Under the pieces are notes generated by a model. It had not been told where the DNA came from. It saw only the letters and a program-made list of their open reading frames with translations, and searched no databases. Of a DNA stretch of 27,290 nt, positions 1-12,237 are shown piece by piece (within the stretch, counting starts at the first letter, position 1; each line of letters begins with the position of its first letter). The stretch is from the NCBI GenBank assembly GCA_022592435.1, contig JABYQS010000360.1, positions 1 to 27,290 of the forward strand, in the 5' to 3' direction. Source of the stretch: Cerioporus squamosus. Its lineage: Eukaryota; Basidiomycota; Agaricomycetes; Polyporales; Polyporaceae. Position numbers and translations under genes: made by a program.

Positions 1-3000
1 TGAATGGAATATGGAGACGATGGTGTTGTGCGATCGATGAGGGTTCGCAGTCTTCCGCACGCAGTTGGAACATCGAGCGCATAGAGACGCTAGCCATCGG
101 AAAGATGGGCATGAACGTACCTGACTACAGAGCAAAAATGAGCGGAAGCAAACATTGAAAAACTCAACAAGACTTACCATCCAGATTGCGGGCTGCTGTG
201 GCCTCGGCGTAGGCCTCCAACCCGTGACCGTCGTGCAAGGTTCTGTCAGACGCGGATCCATCGGCGAGAACTGGTTGGAATACGGACCATGTAAGTAGAG
301 TAAATCGACAGCTCAACGAAATCGCAACTCATAGCCAAGAACAGTCCAAATCACCTGGCTCCTGAGCTGCTTCCCTACTCCTCCCGATTCCCGACTGTCT
401 TTGTGGGATTGGAGGCCCGAAGTGACGTACCGCCGACGGAAGAGACCGCTGCATCGCTAACTACGGGGCTGAGCATAGCTAGGTGATCGACCGACCGATC
501 ACTGACAATAGAGTGTAGTGTACTTAGGCGGACCGGGGCGGGAGGCAAGCGACGCGGCAGTGATCGAGAAATGGCACAAAGGAGGTCGCGCCTGGCCGAC
601 CCGACCGACCCCGCATCCGCGCAAGTTAGCGGCGGGGAGCAGCTGCAAGCGGTACCGGAATCGAACATGAACGCTGGGGAGAACGATCGAATGGTCAGCA
701 GCGAATGGTGGCGGGAGGATCAGAGCGTACGTACCTGTGGAAGGTCAGCAGGTCCTCTGTGCGGGGATGAACCGTTACCACTGGACACGCTGTGTCACTC
801 TGACCTAGTGAATCGGAGCAAGTCCTCAAACAGTCAGTCTCGTTGGCATCAGGATGAATACAGAAATCTCACAAACCACGACGCATACAGAACGCGACTG
901 AAGCATGGGGATATGTTCATGATGTGCTTGCGACCTCCAGACGAAACTCCTACCGCTGCATATACTATGGGCTTAGCCTTGTGCTCGTTTTCGATTCCAG
1001 GACGAGATGAAGACAATTTCAGAGTCGTGAGAAATACAACGGCAAATGTCTAGTCCAAAGGATGTTCAGCGACGCAGACATGGAGGGTGAAGCTTGAAGC
1101 TTGGTGAAGGCAGGAGGCACGCATTCCTATCGAGCGCCTGCGCAGCTCGACCACAACGTTGAACTACCACCTTCCTTCGACCACCACCTTCCTTCGACCA
1201 CCACCTTCCTTCGAATATGTTGTCAATGTTAGTGCCTATCGTTCTCCGGCCCAAACGCCATCCTACCTGCCGCCGAAACTTGTCAGAGACTATATGCTGC
1301 AAAACCTTCAAGTGTCGCGTTTTGAAGATTCATGGTAAGCACACTGAGATGCTCCGCAAGACACACACACGACGGGTCAGCTTCATCTTCCGAGTTCGGT
1401 CGAAGACGGACACATCGGGGGGTCTTGGAGGGCTACTGGCGCAGGAGGGGTACTCGCAGAGTCTGTGATGAGGAGGACGAGGTGCATGCTCCCGCCGGAC
1501 TCTGGATGGACAACGCTACGTGTACACGTACAGTGCGCATATGGTACGCACGCTCACTCATGGGTACATATTTTTTGTACATGAGTGACGAGTCCATCCG
1601 GGGCTGATAGGTTCTTTGTTGTTGACAGGTATCCAGCCGGAGTTTCCGGTTGCTCCGATTCGTGTGCTGAGGCACTGTAAGTCTGCCGCACTCCTTCCGC
1701 GATATCGCTCGCCGCGTCAAACCTATCTGGCGAAGTATTGGGTATTGAATAGAGGACCACGGCGATAGCCCTCGAAGTCACGATCGGAACCATGTCCGGT
1801 GAACCCACAAGGAGGTGAGTTGATAACTAGCTCTGGACCTCCTCACCCCGTGAGCGACATGGTGCTATGTAGTCACTGCAAGACATGAGTACATGAGTCC
1901 ATATACCTCCGGTACGCATCACGCACGCCTTACTCTTTGCGGCACTTCCAGCCCAAGACTCAAGCTCGAACCCTACAACACGACGCAGTTTGCGTCTGCA
2001 AGCGGACCTCTGACGCGTCGATAACGCACGACCGCTTCAAGACCCTACCCCGTCACAGCTGCGTCTTCACGACACGACCAGCCTTTCGCTATCTGCGTCG
2101 TGCCAGTCTGCGAAACATGGTACCGTTTCAGGTGCAGGACTCGCGAGCCTTACGGCAATTGCCTCGTGTATGCGTTGCGGACACCCTCGATCAATGTCGC
2201 CCTTGTGCAGACCGCATGCGGACTGGTCTCCTCATAGGTACGCCATCGTGTGCGAAGACGTAAAGCCTAAGGATCAGGACCTACTCTGATCGGTTTCGTT
2301 TCGCAGGGCATGCTTCGACGCGCACGATTGGGGCTGTCGGTCCGGTGTCGTGCTGTACTCGTACACCTGACTGATGGGTGCTAGAGGATTATCACCGGTA
2401 GTTGGGTGTTCAGACACAGGGCGAGGGCACTCAGAGATTGCGGTGTGTCTCTGCCTGGTCTGATGTTGTGCCGGTGAGTGTTCAAGTCGTCCTGGTACTA
2501 TCTGATCAGTAGCTGAGCTGACTCCTTGAACCCTGCAGGATGCTACCTTATGGCGGAGCACTTGAGCCTTGAGCTGTCGTCGTCCCGAGAGCACATCGGA
2601 CGGCTTTGACCAACGAGCGTCGGTCAGGCGTGCTAGGGTCGATTGGCGAATCAGTCGTACCCTGCAGGATGCTTCCAACAAATCGCATGGCAGTTGTGGA
2701 TACCGATGCCCCAACTTGCAAGTTAAGGCGGGTACTTACACCCCCGCCAGGCCTCCATGAACGCGATTAAGTAGCTCAGCACCCTCCGGGATCCGATGGT
2801 CCGCCAACCAGCTCACGTCCCGCTTGTGCCTGCGCTCGCACTTCCCGTCCCCGCGACCCACGTCCCACACTCAATTCGCGCGCCCACATGCGACGATGGC
2901 GACGCCACCCTCGGGGGACGAGCACGGGCGTGTTCAAGTTTGCATCTACGTAACGGCTATTGGTGCTAACGTTTGACGATAGGCGCCTCCACCGACCACG

Positions 3001-3781
3001 TTCCTCCTCGACCGCCGTGTACATGCACAAACCCCTCAATTCCGAAACGTCATGTGCTTCCTCAGACTTTCTGCGAGTGAGTGGGTGGCCTGGTGCGCCT
3101 TTGGAAGTTGTTGCAGTCAGTATCTAATGGTGATTCATTCAAGCCTGAGGCTAGTGGTAGCGCAAGATTCAGAGATAAATCAGTGCAAGACGACTTTCGG
3201 GGACAAGCAGATCGCCAGCCTCCATTACGTGCAAGAAGTCGACGACGCGAAGGCATCGATTCGGCCTACTTAGCTTGGAATATCCCGTCGGTTGCCCGTT
3301 CTGTGTATCATCGGGGTGTCCCGCGCACGTGGTTGTCGCTTTCGTCGAAAGATGCCAGTCCGAAGAACCAACCACGCGCCCACGTTCGACGTGCGGGGCC
3401 TCTGGTACGTCTTGTACACTATTTTGCCTACCAATTCACTCACGTTCTTGGACTGGAAACGTACAGGAGATGATGCAAGTCTATGCGAACGTGGGCTGGT
3501 GGCGCTTGCTTCCCCACCACTAGGACGCGGACGCCTTCCTTTCGCTGCCATCCGCCTCGGCGTGCAGCCTTATCGCCAAATCTGCTCGACAACTCCGACC
3601 CATGTTCCCAAAGCTAGCGCGAGGACGTCGTAGGCGATGGACGCTGAACTGTTCGGACAAGCGGACTGGGAAGGATGCGAGGGCTCTCTGTTCGCTCTGG
3701 TCTTATATCGATGGTGGCCACCCAATTCATTGTCGGACCCCTCCCCCCGCCCATCTACTCAACTAGCTCCCTGCGCCCAAG
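1..3781. other. long stretch without a recognisable gene
   Basis: I see no supportable gene in these 3.8 kb. Reading frames on both strands are short (up to about 160 codons), lack recognisable motifs and have mixed, low-complexity composition rich in Arg, Ser and Pro. They do not join into a longer protein across plausible splice sites. The only clear structure is a minisatellite near 1163-1213. The last part, nearest 3782, should hold the promoter and 5' leader of the betaine lipid synthase gene. Degraded transposon or gene remains cannot be excluded by eye. Confidence 0.5.
1163..1213. repeat. short minisatellite, 17-bp unit, about three copies
   Basis: The unit ACCACCACCTTCCTTCG is repeated head to tail about three times, the first copy slightly shortened (it begins CTACCACC). 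All three copies end in CCTTCCTTCG. It lies in sequence where I find no gene and has no visible function. The copy number probably varies between strains. Confidence 0.75.
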
Positions 3782-6601
3782 ATGCTGGACCTCCCTGCGG
3801 CCGAGCTGCTTCACGCATCCTACCAACAGCACGCTGTCGCATACGGCGCAGTGTTGTCGCTCGTCGTCCTCACAACCGTCTTTCGCCAGAGCATCCTCGT
3901 ATACTGGAAGTTCTTCTACGCATGCTTCCTCAAGCCGGTCAACCACGGCAATGCCGCCGAGATCCAGTCGCTCTCAGGCCAGCAGCGCGCATTGGAGGGC
4001 TTCTACCGGACACAAGCCAGTATCTATGACGCAACGAGAGGGACGCTTCTACGTGGCCGCGAAGACATGCTTCAGCTTGCCGCAGCCCAGCTGAAGCACC
4101 GATACCGGGAGTCGGGCGTGAAGCCTATTTGGGTCGATGTGAGTCATGACGTTGCTCTGTTCTTGTATCATTGTGCCCATATATTGCTTGCAGGTCGGCG
4201 GAGGTACTGGCTATAATGTCGAGAAGATGAACTCCTTTGTCCCCGTCCCTCATTTCTTCTCCGCGGTTTATCTGGTTGACTTGAGTCCCTCGCTGTGCGA
4301 CGTCGCTCGACAGCGGTTCTCGAGGTTAGGGTGGAAGAACGTGCACGTCGTGTGCGAAGACGCGCGCACGTTCAGGCTTAACCCTTCGACGGACGTCGAG
4401 AGTGTGGGAGCGATCGAAGGAGATGGGGACAAGCATCGTATCAAGGCTGATTTCATCAGTATGTCGTATTCTCTCAGCATGATCCCCGAGTACGTCGATC
4501 CTGTTGTGTCGTAAGGTAGATCATACTCACATGGCTCGATGATAGCTTCTATTCAGTCGTCGATTCCCTCACCGACCTCCTTGCACCCCTCGGACTCGTC
4601 GCATGCGTTGACTTCTACGTGCAGTCATCCACGAGTTACTCCCTTCGCAACTTCACCGGCGGCCACTACTCCCGCCATGTCAACCGCTTCTCGCGCGTCT
4701 TCTGGCGCTCGTGGTTCCAGCTTGACCGCGTTCACCTCCACGAGAGCAGGCGAGATTACCTCGAGTACCGGTTCGGTACTATCCTCAATGTGAACGACCG
4801 CAACTACCTCCTCGGTGGCATCCCTTACTACATCTGGATCGGCTGCCAGCGCACAGCGACTTGCGGAGCTTCGGGCACGCTGATTCGGCAAGTCGCAGAG
4901 CACATCGACGCCCTGGCCACAGAGAGTCCCTACCTTTCTCCCGTGCACTACACCGAGAAGAAGTCTGAGGTAGAGGACGCTGCCGCACGGGAGACGCGTC
5001 TCCAGCTCCGATCGAAGGGCTTCGAGGCGGCGATCCTGAACCTCGCGACGAACGTCCCTCTTCCCTCGTTCTTCTACCAGAACCAGCGATGGCGGCTGTA
5101 CTATGACGAGTCCCTGCAGAAGCACGCGCAGTTCGGGAATGAGTACATTTACGCCTTCACGTGGGAGGACCCCGCGGAGGACCAGCGACTGCTGAACATC
5201 GGCACGGACGACGTCGTGTTCGCGATCACATCCGCCGGCGACAACGTCCTGAACTATGCCCTCCAACGGCCGCGTAGCATCCATGCGGTCGATCTCAATC
5301 CAACGCAAAACCATCTCCTCGAGCTCAAGGTCGCGGCATTCTGCGCGCTCTCGCATGAAGACACGTGGAAGCTGTTTGGAGAAGGTCGTCACCCCGAGTT
5401 TCGCACTCTGCTCCTCAACAAACTCTCTCCGTACCTCTCCTCCCGCGCCTTCCAGTACTGGCTAGACAACACCTCCACCTTCACCTCTCGCGGGGGCCTG
5501 TACGAGACCGGCGGCACGCGCATCGCTGTCAAGCTCTCCAAGTGGCTCTTCCGTCTGCTCGGCCTCTCCGGAGAGGTACGCCGTATGTGCTCTGCGAAGA
5601 CGCTCCGGGAGCAGCGCGCGATCTGGCGTACACGTTTGCGCCCCGTCGTCCTGAACAAGTACCTCAGCTACCTCGTCGTCGCAAATCAGCAATTCTTATG
5701 GCGCGCTCTGGGCGTGCCTACGAACCAGCGCGACATGATCACGGACGACGGCATCGCTGCGTCTGTCGCATCAGGCGGAGCGTTCTCAGCGAAGGAGGCG
5801 ATGTGGAAGTATGTCGTGAACACGCTCGACCCGGTCGTCGAGAACACGCTGCTGAGGGACAGCAATTACTTTTACCGCCTGTGCCTGATGGGCAGGTACT
5901 CGGAGGAGTGAGTAGCGTTCACTCGTTCTGGTATGGGGACTTGCTGATTGCCTACGCTCAGGTGCCACCCGGCGTACTTGTCGGAAGATGCTCATAGGAT
6001 ACTGTCCCAGCCTGGCGCGTTTGATGGGCTACGCGTGCACACGGACGAGTTCGTCGAGGTCCTCGCTCGTATCAAGCCGGAGACCGTAACGGTGGCTGTT
6101 GTACGTATTACGTTTGGTTGGCGTACATGATCACAACGCCCACCTTCATACAGATCATGGACCATATGGACTGGTTTGACCCCGATGGGAGCCAGGCTCC
6201 AGAGGTACGCATGTCAATGACTGAGTGCATGTCGCTCGACGTATGTGCCTGACTTCCTCTTGTCCAGGAAATCCGTGCGATCAACAAGGCAATGAAGGTT
6301 GGGGGTCGTGTGCTTCTTCGCAGCGCAGGCTTGAAACCGTGGTACATCGCGAAGTTCTCAGCACAGGGATTCAAGTGCGAGCGCGTGGCGGCTCGCACAG
6401 CTGGCAAGTGTATTGACAGGTAAGCCCCAAGGATGGTGCTATGTCGTGCCGTCTGCTTAAACAGTACTACTGTACAGGGTGAACATGTATGCGTCGACCT
6501 GGATCTGCAAGAAGGTGAGTGCCGATTCTACGGCAGTGCTGGCTCCTGCCTTGGACTTGGACGACCATGATTCCGAGGTTGTGGACGACCTTAAGCTATG
6601 A
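3782..6601 (+). CDS. BTA1: Betaine lipid (DGTS) synthase, BtaB-BtaA fusion, 7 exons
   Basis: Exons 3782-4138, 4194-4489, 4546-5907, 5962-6100, 6154-6204, 6268-6419 and 6478-6601 give 826 residues; every intron is 53-63 nt with GT/AG ends. The enzyme makes diacylglyceryl-trimethylhomoserine, a phosphorus-free membrane lipid, probably at the ER. In the known family the BtaA part moves the aminocarboxypropyl group of SAM onto diacylglycerol and the BtaB part trimethylates the nitrogen. Seen here: an N-terminal membrane helix (about residues 20-42), the methyltransferase SAM loop DVGGGTGYN at about 119-127 (split by intron 1), then YLVDLSP. The second half (from about residue 360) has FTWEDPAEDQ, ITSAGDN near 444 and AVDLNPTQ, typical of BtaA (DUF3419). 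The end carries MDHMDWFD, LLRSAG and RVNMYASTW. The order, methyltransferase first, is the fungal one. The start at 3782 gives the expected hydrophobic N-terminus. The gene converges on the P450 at 6814. In other fungi this gene responds to phosphate shortage; no such site was identified here. Confidence 0.93.
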
Positions 6602-6813
6602 TCAATCTGTAACGATTGTAGAACACACTGGCTATACCCTCTGACAACTTAGACTCCATGCTGTATCTTTCGGTACTCGTGCGGTGAATAGATTCAAGAT
6701 CTGTACTATCCCTGTATGTCCAGAGGAGGAAGGATGACTAGTGATGGAAGAAGAGGTACATCGGCAACTGCAGGATATGGTCTACCGTCTCCAGGCTATG
6801 ATCGTGACGCATC

Positions 6814-9204
6814 TCAGACCGACTTGTAAAACCCGACCTTCATCGGCAACGACGGCTTCGTTCCCTCTCCTACGGATGGGTAGCGGACTGTAGCAAGGTT
6901 CCAGAAGATGGGTTTCCCGGACGGCGCAAACGTGAACTTTGTTAGCAGAAGGCATAGGATGATCTCTGACATAGGGAGGAACGTCAACGGCGGCGAATGG
7001 GCACCATAAGACACGCTGCTCACTGATCTCCAGCTGGGAGAACTTGAAACCACTAGAACATGATGGTCAGGACCGGTAGTTAGTCTTACATAGCGATGAT
7101 GCCTGTTACACACATGCATGCTCGTCCTCCACCGAGGAAGGTCATTCTGTGGGCAACCGCCGTCAGAGACAGAACGTAGGAGGGTCACGGTACGTGTTGA
7201 GGCACGTACAAGTTTGAGTACACGCCTGGTATCTTTGCCTCCGTAACGCTGTCAGGCAGAGGCGAAAGCCAGCGCTCGGGCTTCCACTCTAACGCGTCCT
7301 CGCCCCAGATTGCCTTGTTGGTGTTCGCAGCGAGCAATCCGACGGCGATAGTCGTATCTTTGGGAACGGGGACCTCGTGAATCATGGATCCGTCGACACC
7401 TCTGACCGGCTTGGAAAGGGGAAGGACCATATCCTGACGAGCCCTATGACACGGTCAGATGCTGGTGGGACATGACAGAACGCGATATGTGCACTTACTC
7501 GCGGAACATTGTGGCTACTGGAGCATGACTAGGAGAGGTAATTGTGCAGTCAGAGCAGCAAAAGAAGCTAGGGACGTACAGCCTCAGTGTTTCTCGACAA
7601 ACTGCGTCGAGGTATGGCAGGGCGACAAGCGTGTCATGGTCGAGGTCCTCGCCTTTCGACGCGTCCAAGATCTCGTCGCGGAGTTTTGTCTGTACGTCGG
7701 GATGCTCCGCGAGAAGGGAGAAGATGATCGCGAGTGCATTCGAGGTTGTATCCATCCCGGCGAAGATGAAGGTCCTGAATTCCACCTTCGTTCAGCCTTC
7801 AGGAATGCTCTCAACAGCGCATATTGACTTACGACATCTGAGCAGTGAGTTCGTGCTCAGGAAGCTTGTCTTCCTCTGAAGCAGCCATATTCGCTCGCAC
7901 TGTCAGGTATTCAGTGTTCAGCAAACTGCAAAGGCGGACATCAACCATGTTTTCAGAACTCACTCAAAATACTCATAATGTCCTTGCCTTCTCCAATCTG
8001 CCGCGTCACTGTCTCGTCGCCTTCCTCTAGAGCGCGCTTCTTCTCCTGGTAGATTTCGACCGACCGGCGATGTATCGTGTCGACTACCGACTTTGCCTTC
8101 TGTACTCCTTTGTGCGGGATCAACTCTACAATCTTCCGCCGCAGTGCGGGGCTGCCCCACTCGGGCAGGTACGGCAGCAAGCGTCTCCAGAAGTTGATTC
8201 CTGCTACGGCGGGCCTAATGGTCGGCACAAGTATGAACGGTCAAAGCGGGAATGCAAGAGACACGCTGACCACGTACGCGAACGACTTGATAGCAGTGGC
8301 GAAGTCATCAGGAGCCTCCGCGACGAGCGGGTCGAACGAATATCCGAGTCCTGCCTGGCCGATCATCTCGAGTGCCGCGCGTCCCGTCCACGACAGTAAG
8401 TCGACCTCCACCGCTGCAGAACTATCGCCTACTTCTTTCTCAATGGCATTGACAAGCTGGGGGGATGAACTGCTCTCAAGATTTATGAACAAGGCGGGCA
8501 GTGGAGGAACATACCTTATGTCCCACCTGATAGAAGATGGGAATCATACGTCGCATGTGAGCGATCGAGAAGACGGGATTGAGCAGCTTGCGCTGCTTTC
8601 TATGATGTTCGCCTGTAGCACTCAAGGCGTTAGAGACTGGCTCGTCAAGTTGCTGGCGGAGCATACCGAGAGTTCCAAGGAGTCCAGGGCCGAGAACCAT
8701 CCGGTTGGATCTGGAAACACTGGTAGTTGCTCCGCGTCTCGAGATCATCATGATCCTACACGTACCTGATGAACCAAGCCGCCTCTTCGTAAACATACTG
8801 ATCCTTTACGATGATGCTGTGTAGTGCCGCCGGATCAAACACAAACAACATTCTATGCTGCTAGCAGGTAAGTGATATGCACCCGCGAGTGCATTCCACA
8901 CGACTACATACACCAAGAGGGCCGTGCAGCTTGGCGATTCCGGGATACGAATCGGTCAGGGTCCGGAGGAACTTCCATCCCTCTCTGAAAGCTATGAGCT
9001 GCTTCAAGTTACCTGCAAAACTGTTCAGTCACTGTCGGCTACACATGATAGAGTCCACAACTCCTACTTACCGGATAAGAACGACTGCGCAGGGGGTCCG
9101 GGCAGGTTTTCCAAAGGAGACTTGAGCAAGACCTGACGGAAGTATTTCCACAGTAGCCATAGCACCAAGGGAAATACTAAGGCCTGAATCGATGGTAGAG
9201 CCAT
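6814..9204 (-). CDS. Cytochrome P450 monooxygenase, copy 1, 14 exons
   Basis: Exons in gene order: 9072-9204, 8912-9012, 8766-8857, 8667-8710, 8515-8612, 8278-8456, 7964-8214, 7833-7899, 7580-7774, 7499-7528, 7210-7443, 7114-7146, 7024-7052, 6814-6965. They join in frame to 545 residues, normal for a microsomal P450. The N-terminus is a membrane anchor (about residues 5-22) followed by the proline hinge LPGPP. The I-helix oxygen-binding motif AGMDTT is at about 327-332, the ExxR motif ETLR at 383-386, PERW in exon 11, and the heme-binding loop FLGGGRACIG with the ligand Cys at about 485. As in the family, it should act at the ER membrane with a P450 reductase to oxidise a small lipophilic molecule. 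The substrate and CYP family number cannot be told from sequence alone. It is a tandem duplicate of the gene at 9788-12237, and its stop lies 212 bp from the stop of the convergent betaine lipid synthase. Confidence 0.92.
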
Positions 9205-9787
9205 GTGGATCAAGACGTGAACATGGGTCGAAGCCAGGACTCAAGATAGAGGTGCATGGGAACATCCCACCTTATATCCGATATGCGTGACGAGCGACAC
9301 GCTGACGTTGAAGTCGTCATGACTCCTACGAGTGGCCGAGAGGATCGGGTCATGCGATACGCGCATCCGAGCGTCCTAGGAGAGAAGGACACGCACGTCA
9401 CAAACCTCCCACAGCAGTCGTCTTCCATGGGTCATGGTAGAGCCGATATGCGAAATACGTCCATACTACCTGTCCAAACACGACCGAGCAACTTTAATTG
9501 GTAGCATAGTAGTCTGTACCTGCGATCGTCGACTCGCCCGGGTGTGCCGGAGGTCGTCGTGGTACCTTGCAATATAATGTAGTGGTGCAAGCTAGGGATC
9601 TGGGGAATGGAGGCGTGTCTTCGGAAAGGGAGCGCTGGCCTTGACTTCTCGGAGGGCACTCACGCTGCCACCTGCAATGACAGTTAGGAAGACAACGTGT
9701 GTGACTAATCGTCTTATGTTACACGCATAACGGAGCGGACAGGTTACTTCCAACCACGAGCTCGACCTCGACCCCGGTCCGGCTCCA
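9205..9787. other. spacer between the two P450 genes
   Basis: These 583 bases separate the start of P450 copy 1 from the stop of P450 copy 2. They should hold the promoter of copy 1 and the 3' end of copy 2. I see a TATA-like site at 9272-9277 and no coding sequence. Nothing here resembles an extra P450 exon. Confidence 0.55.
9271..9278 (-). promoter_or_regulatory. TATA-like element of P450 copy 1
   Basis: On the minus strand the sequence reads GATATAAG, about 68 bases before the start codon at 9204. The second P450 has AATATAAG at a similar distance (56 bases). The shared position in two duplicated genes supports a core promoter role, although TATA-like words are common and this is inference. 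Confidence 0.4.
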
Positions 9788-12237
9788 TCATGCAGACGCA
9801 GGCTTGTAGAGCGCGACCTTCATCGGTAGGGATGCTTTTCCCGCGTCTCCGACTGTCGGGAAGCGCACCCCGGCGAGGTTCCAGCGGACGTTCTTGTCAG
9901 ACTTGGCGAAGGTGAACTTTGAGAGGAGGAGGCACAAAATGACCTCTGCACAGGAGAAGCGAGCATGGTTAGTAGGTCAAGATTGATAGTCGGACGGTGT
10001 GGCAGACAGGAACAATATACGCACTCATCTCGAGCTGTGAGAACTTGAACCCGCTGCAATGGGGCTGATCAGTACAGTCTTCTTCGACGACTCAGAAAAT
10101 GCGAGGAGACGTACATGCATGCACGGCCGCCACCGAGGAAGGTCATCCTGTGATGAGTAAAAGGTTCATCCTCAACGAAGTCAGATGCTTAGACAGGGCA
10201 TGGTGCACGTACAAGTTCGAGTATACACCTGGGATCTTCGCTTCTGTGACGTTCTCTGGGAGAGGGGACAGCCAGCGCTCGGGCTTCCACTCCAGGGCAT
10301 CTTCGCCCCAAATCCGCTTGTTCTGGTTCGACGAGAGAATGCCTACAACGACCGTCGTATCCTTGGGAATTGGGATTTCTCGCATCATCTGGCCGTCCAG
10401 ACCTCTTACTGGTTCGGAGAGGGGAAGAATGACATCCTGGCGGGTCCTGTTTCATGATACGACGTGAGTACGTACAAATGCAGTCCTTGTCATGGCTTGA
10501 CTGACTCTCGGAATACTTGTGCGACGGGCGCGTGACTGAAAACCGAGCGCAACGAGTGAGCACGATGATGCGCCGCGCTGAGACCGGGAGAAACAAACGT
10601 ACAGGCGCAAGGTTTCCCTACACACAGCATCCAGGTAGGGCAGCGACACGAGGGTATCGTAGTCGAGATCTTCACCCTTTGACGCGTCGAGGATTTCCTG
10701 GCGGAGCTTCTGCTGTACTTCTGGGTGCTCAGCAAGAAGAGACAACGTCATGGAGAGAGCGTTCGACGTAGTGTCCATAGCAGCGAAGATGAAGGTCCTA
10801 GCGATAGTCCGCTATTAGACGATAACCCAAGTGGCCGAGAGGCGGAAGAACGTACGAAATCTGCCCAATGAGCTCAATCTCTGGCAGTCTGTCTTGTTCC
10901 TCAGCGTTCATGTTCGCCCGAACTACAAACATCGGTGAATGGAGGTATGCAACATATGTCAGATAACTGCGGGCACTAGGCGTTGCAGACGTACGAAGAA
11001 TGCTCATGAGATCCTGGCCATCTCCGATCTGGCGAGTGACGGCCTCGTCGCCTTGCTCAAGCGCGAGCTTCTTGGCTTCGTAGATCTCTGTAGCCCCGCG
11101 CCACATCGTATCGACGATATACTGCATCTTCTGCGCGTCGGGGTTCGGGATGCAATTGACGAGCCAGCGCCGCATCGCTGGGCTGCCGAAGTCCGGTATG
11201 TATGGCTTTAGGCGGCGCAGGAATGTGATCTTCATGCTGGTGGGCCTGTCCTCTCAATGTGAGACAGTCTATTTGTCATGGCATGTAATGTGAACCAGGA
11301 CTCACATGAATGCCTTGACGGCCTCTGCGAACGAGTCGGGCGCGTCGGCGGTGAGTGGATCAAACGAATAGCCCAGTCCGGCCTGACCGATCAGCTCTAG
11401 AGCGGTGCGTCCCATCCAGGAGAGCATGTCAAGTTCGACAGGGGCGGCTTTGTCGACGACGCGGTCATCAATTGCCTTCATCAGCTGTTAATAATGATGA
11501 TGATGTGAGCGATCTCTTTCGAGAAGACACTTTCAGATGCGTACTCTATGTCCAACTGCGTTGAAGATGGGGATCATGCGGCGCATGTGTGCGATGGAAA
11601 ACACTGGGTTGAGGAGCTTACGCTGCTTCCGATGGTGATCGCCTGAGTTCATAGTGTCAGTCTTCATCGGGAGCACATCGATCAGAAATAGTAGACCTAG
11701 GGTGCTCAGCAGGCCGGGGCCAAAGAACAAGTCGTTAGTCCTAGTCGTAGTCAGTTTTCGACTTGACTGGACCGTTGTTCGAGGGATGGAACGCACTTTA
11801 TGAACCATTCCGCCTCTTCAAAGACGTATTGATCCTTCACGATGATGTTGTGCATGGCCGTGGGGTCGAAGACATATAAGATCCGGCGCTACAGAGCGAG
11901 ACGTTAGCCTGACGGTCGGCAGACGTACGAGATGCACAAGGTTACGCACTCCAAGCGGGCCATACAGTTTGGCAATGCCCGGATATGAGTCGGTAAGGTA
12001 ACTGAGAAAACCCCAACCATTCCTGTCCAAGATCTGCTTGTAATTTCCTGTCGTGCGACATCCCATGAAAGTCGTCCCATCGCTCTCTCTAAGTGCTTAC
12101 TCACCGTAGAGGAAGGATCCAGACGGCGGGCCCGGGATATTGTCGAGTGGGGACTTCACGACCACCTGCCGGAAGTACTTCCAAAGAAACCAAGAGGCGG
12201 AGCAGATCGCAAGTCCTTGAAGCACTAAAGCAATCAT
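9788..12237 (-). CDS. Cytochrome P450 monooxygenase, copy 2, 14 exons
   Basis: Exons in gene order: 12105-12237, 11950-12047, 11797-11888, 11697-11740, 11545-11642, 11306-11484, 10995-11245, 10856-10922, 10603-10797, 10506-10535, 10213-10446, 10115-10147, 10025-10053, 9788-9945. They give 546 residues without a break. Visible parts: membrane anchor (about residues 3-20), hinge IPGPP, ETLR at about 382-385, PERW in exon 11, and heme loop FLGGGRACIG with Cys at about 484. The I-helix reads AAMDTT, with Ala where most P450s (and copy 1) have Gly before the variable residue. That is tolerated in some P450s but may change oxygen handling. Exon lengths equal those of copy 1 except exon 2 (98 against 101 nt) and the last exon (158 against 152 nt). 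The role should be oxidation of a small lipophilic compound at the ER; the substrate is unknown. Sequence divergence from copy 1 is clear along the whole length, so the two may have different substrates or regulation. Confidence 0.92.

Noticed and set aside
571..1053. 160-codon open frame on the plus strand
   Set aside because: No recognisable motif, irregular composition, no supporting exons on either side; open frames of this length occur by chance in GC-rich DNA.
2527..2675. Word ACCCTGCAGGATGCT found twice, 130 bases apart
   Set aside because: The flanks do not match beyond about 16 bases and no inverted ends or duplication accompany it, so it is probably coincidence.
2274..2714. 146-codon open frame on the minus strand
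   Set aside because: Rich in Arg, Ser, Gln and Pro without any domain-like segment; no neighbouring exon could be joined to it.
4625..5392. 255-codon open frame on the minus strand
   Set aside because: It lies opposite exon 3 of the betaine lipid synthase and is a shadow of its codon usage.
6814..12237. P450 pair as part of a secondary-metabolite cluster
   Set aside because: No core synthase, transporter or cluster regulator lies in the window; the neighbours are a lipid gene and F-box genes.
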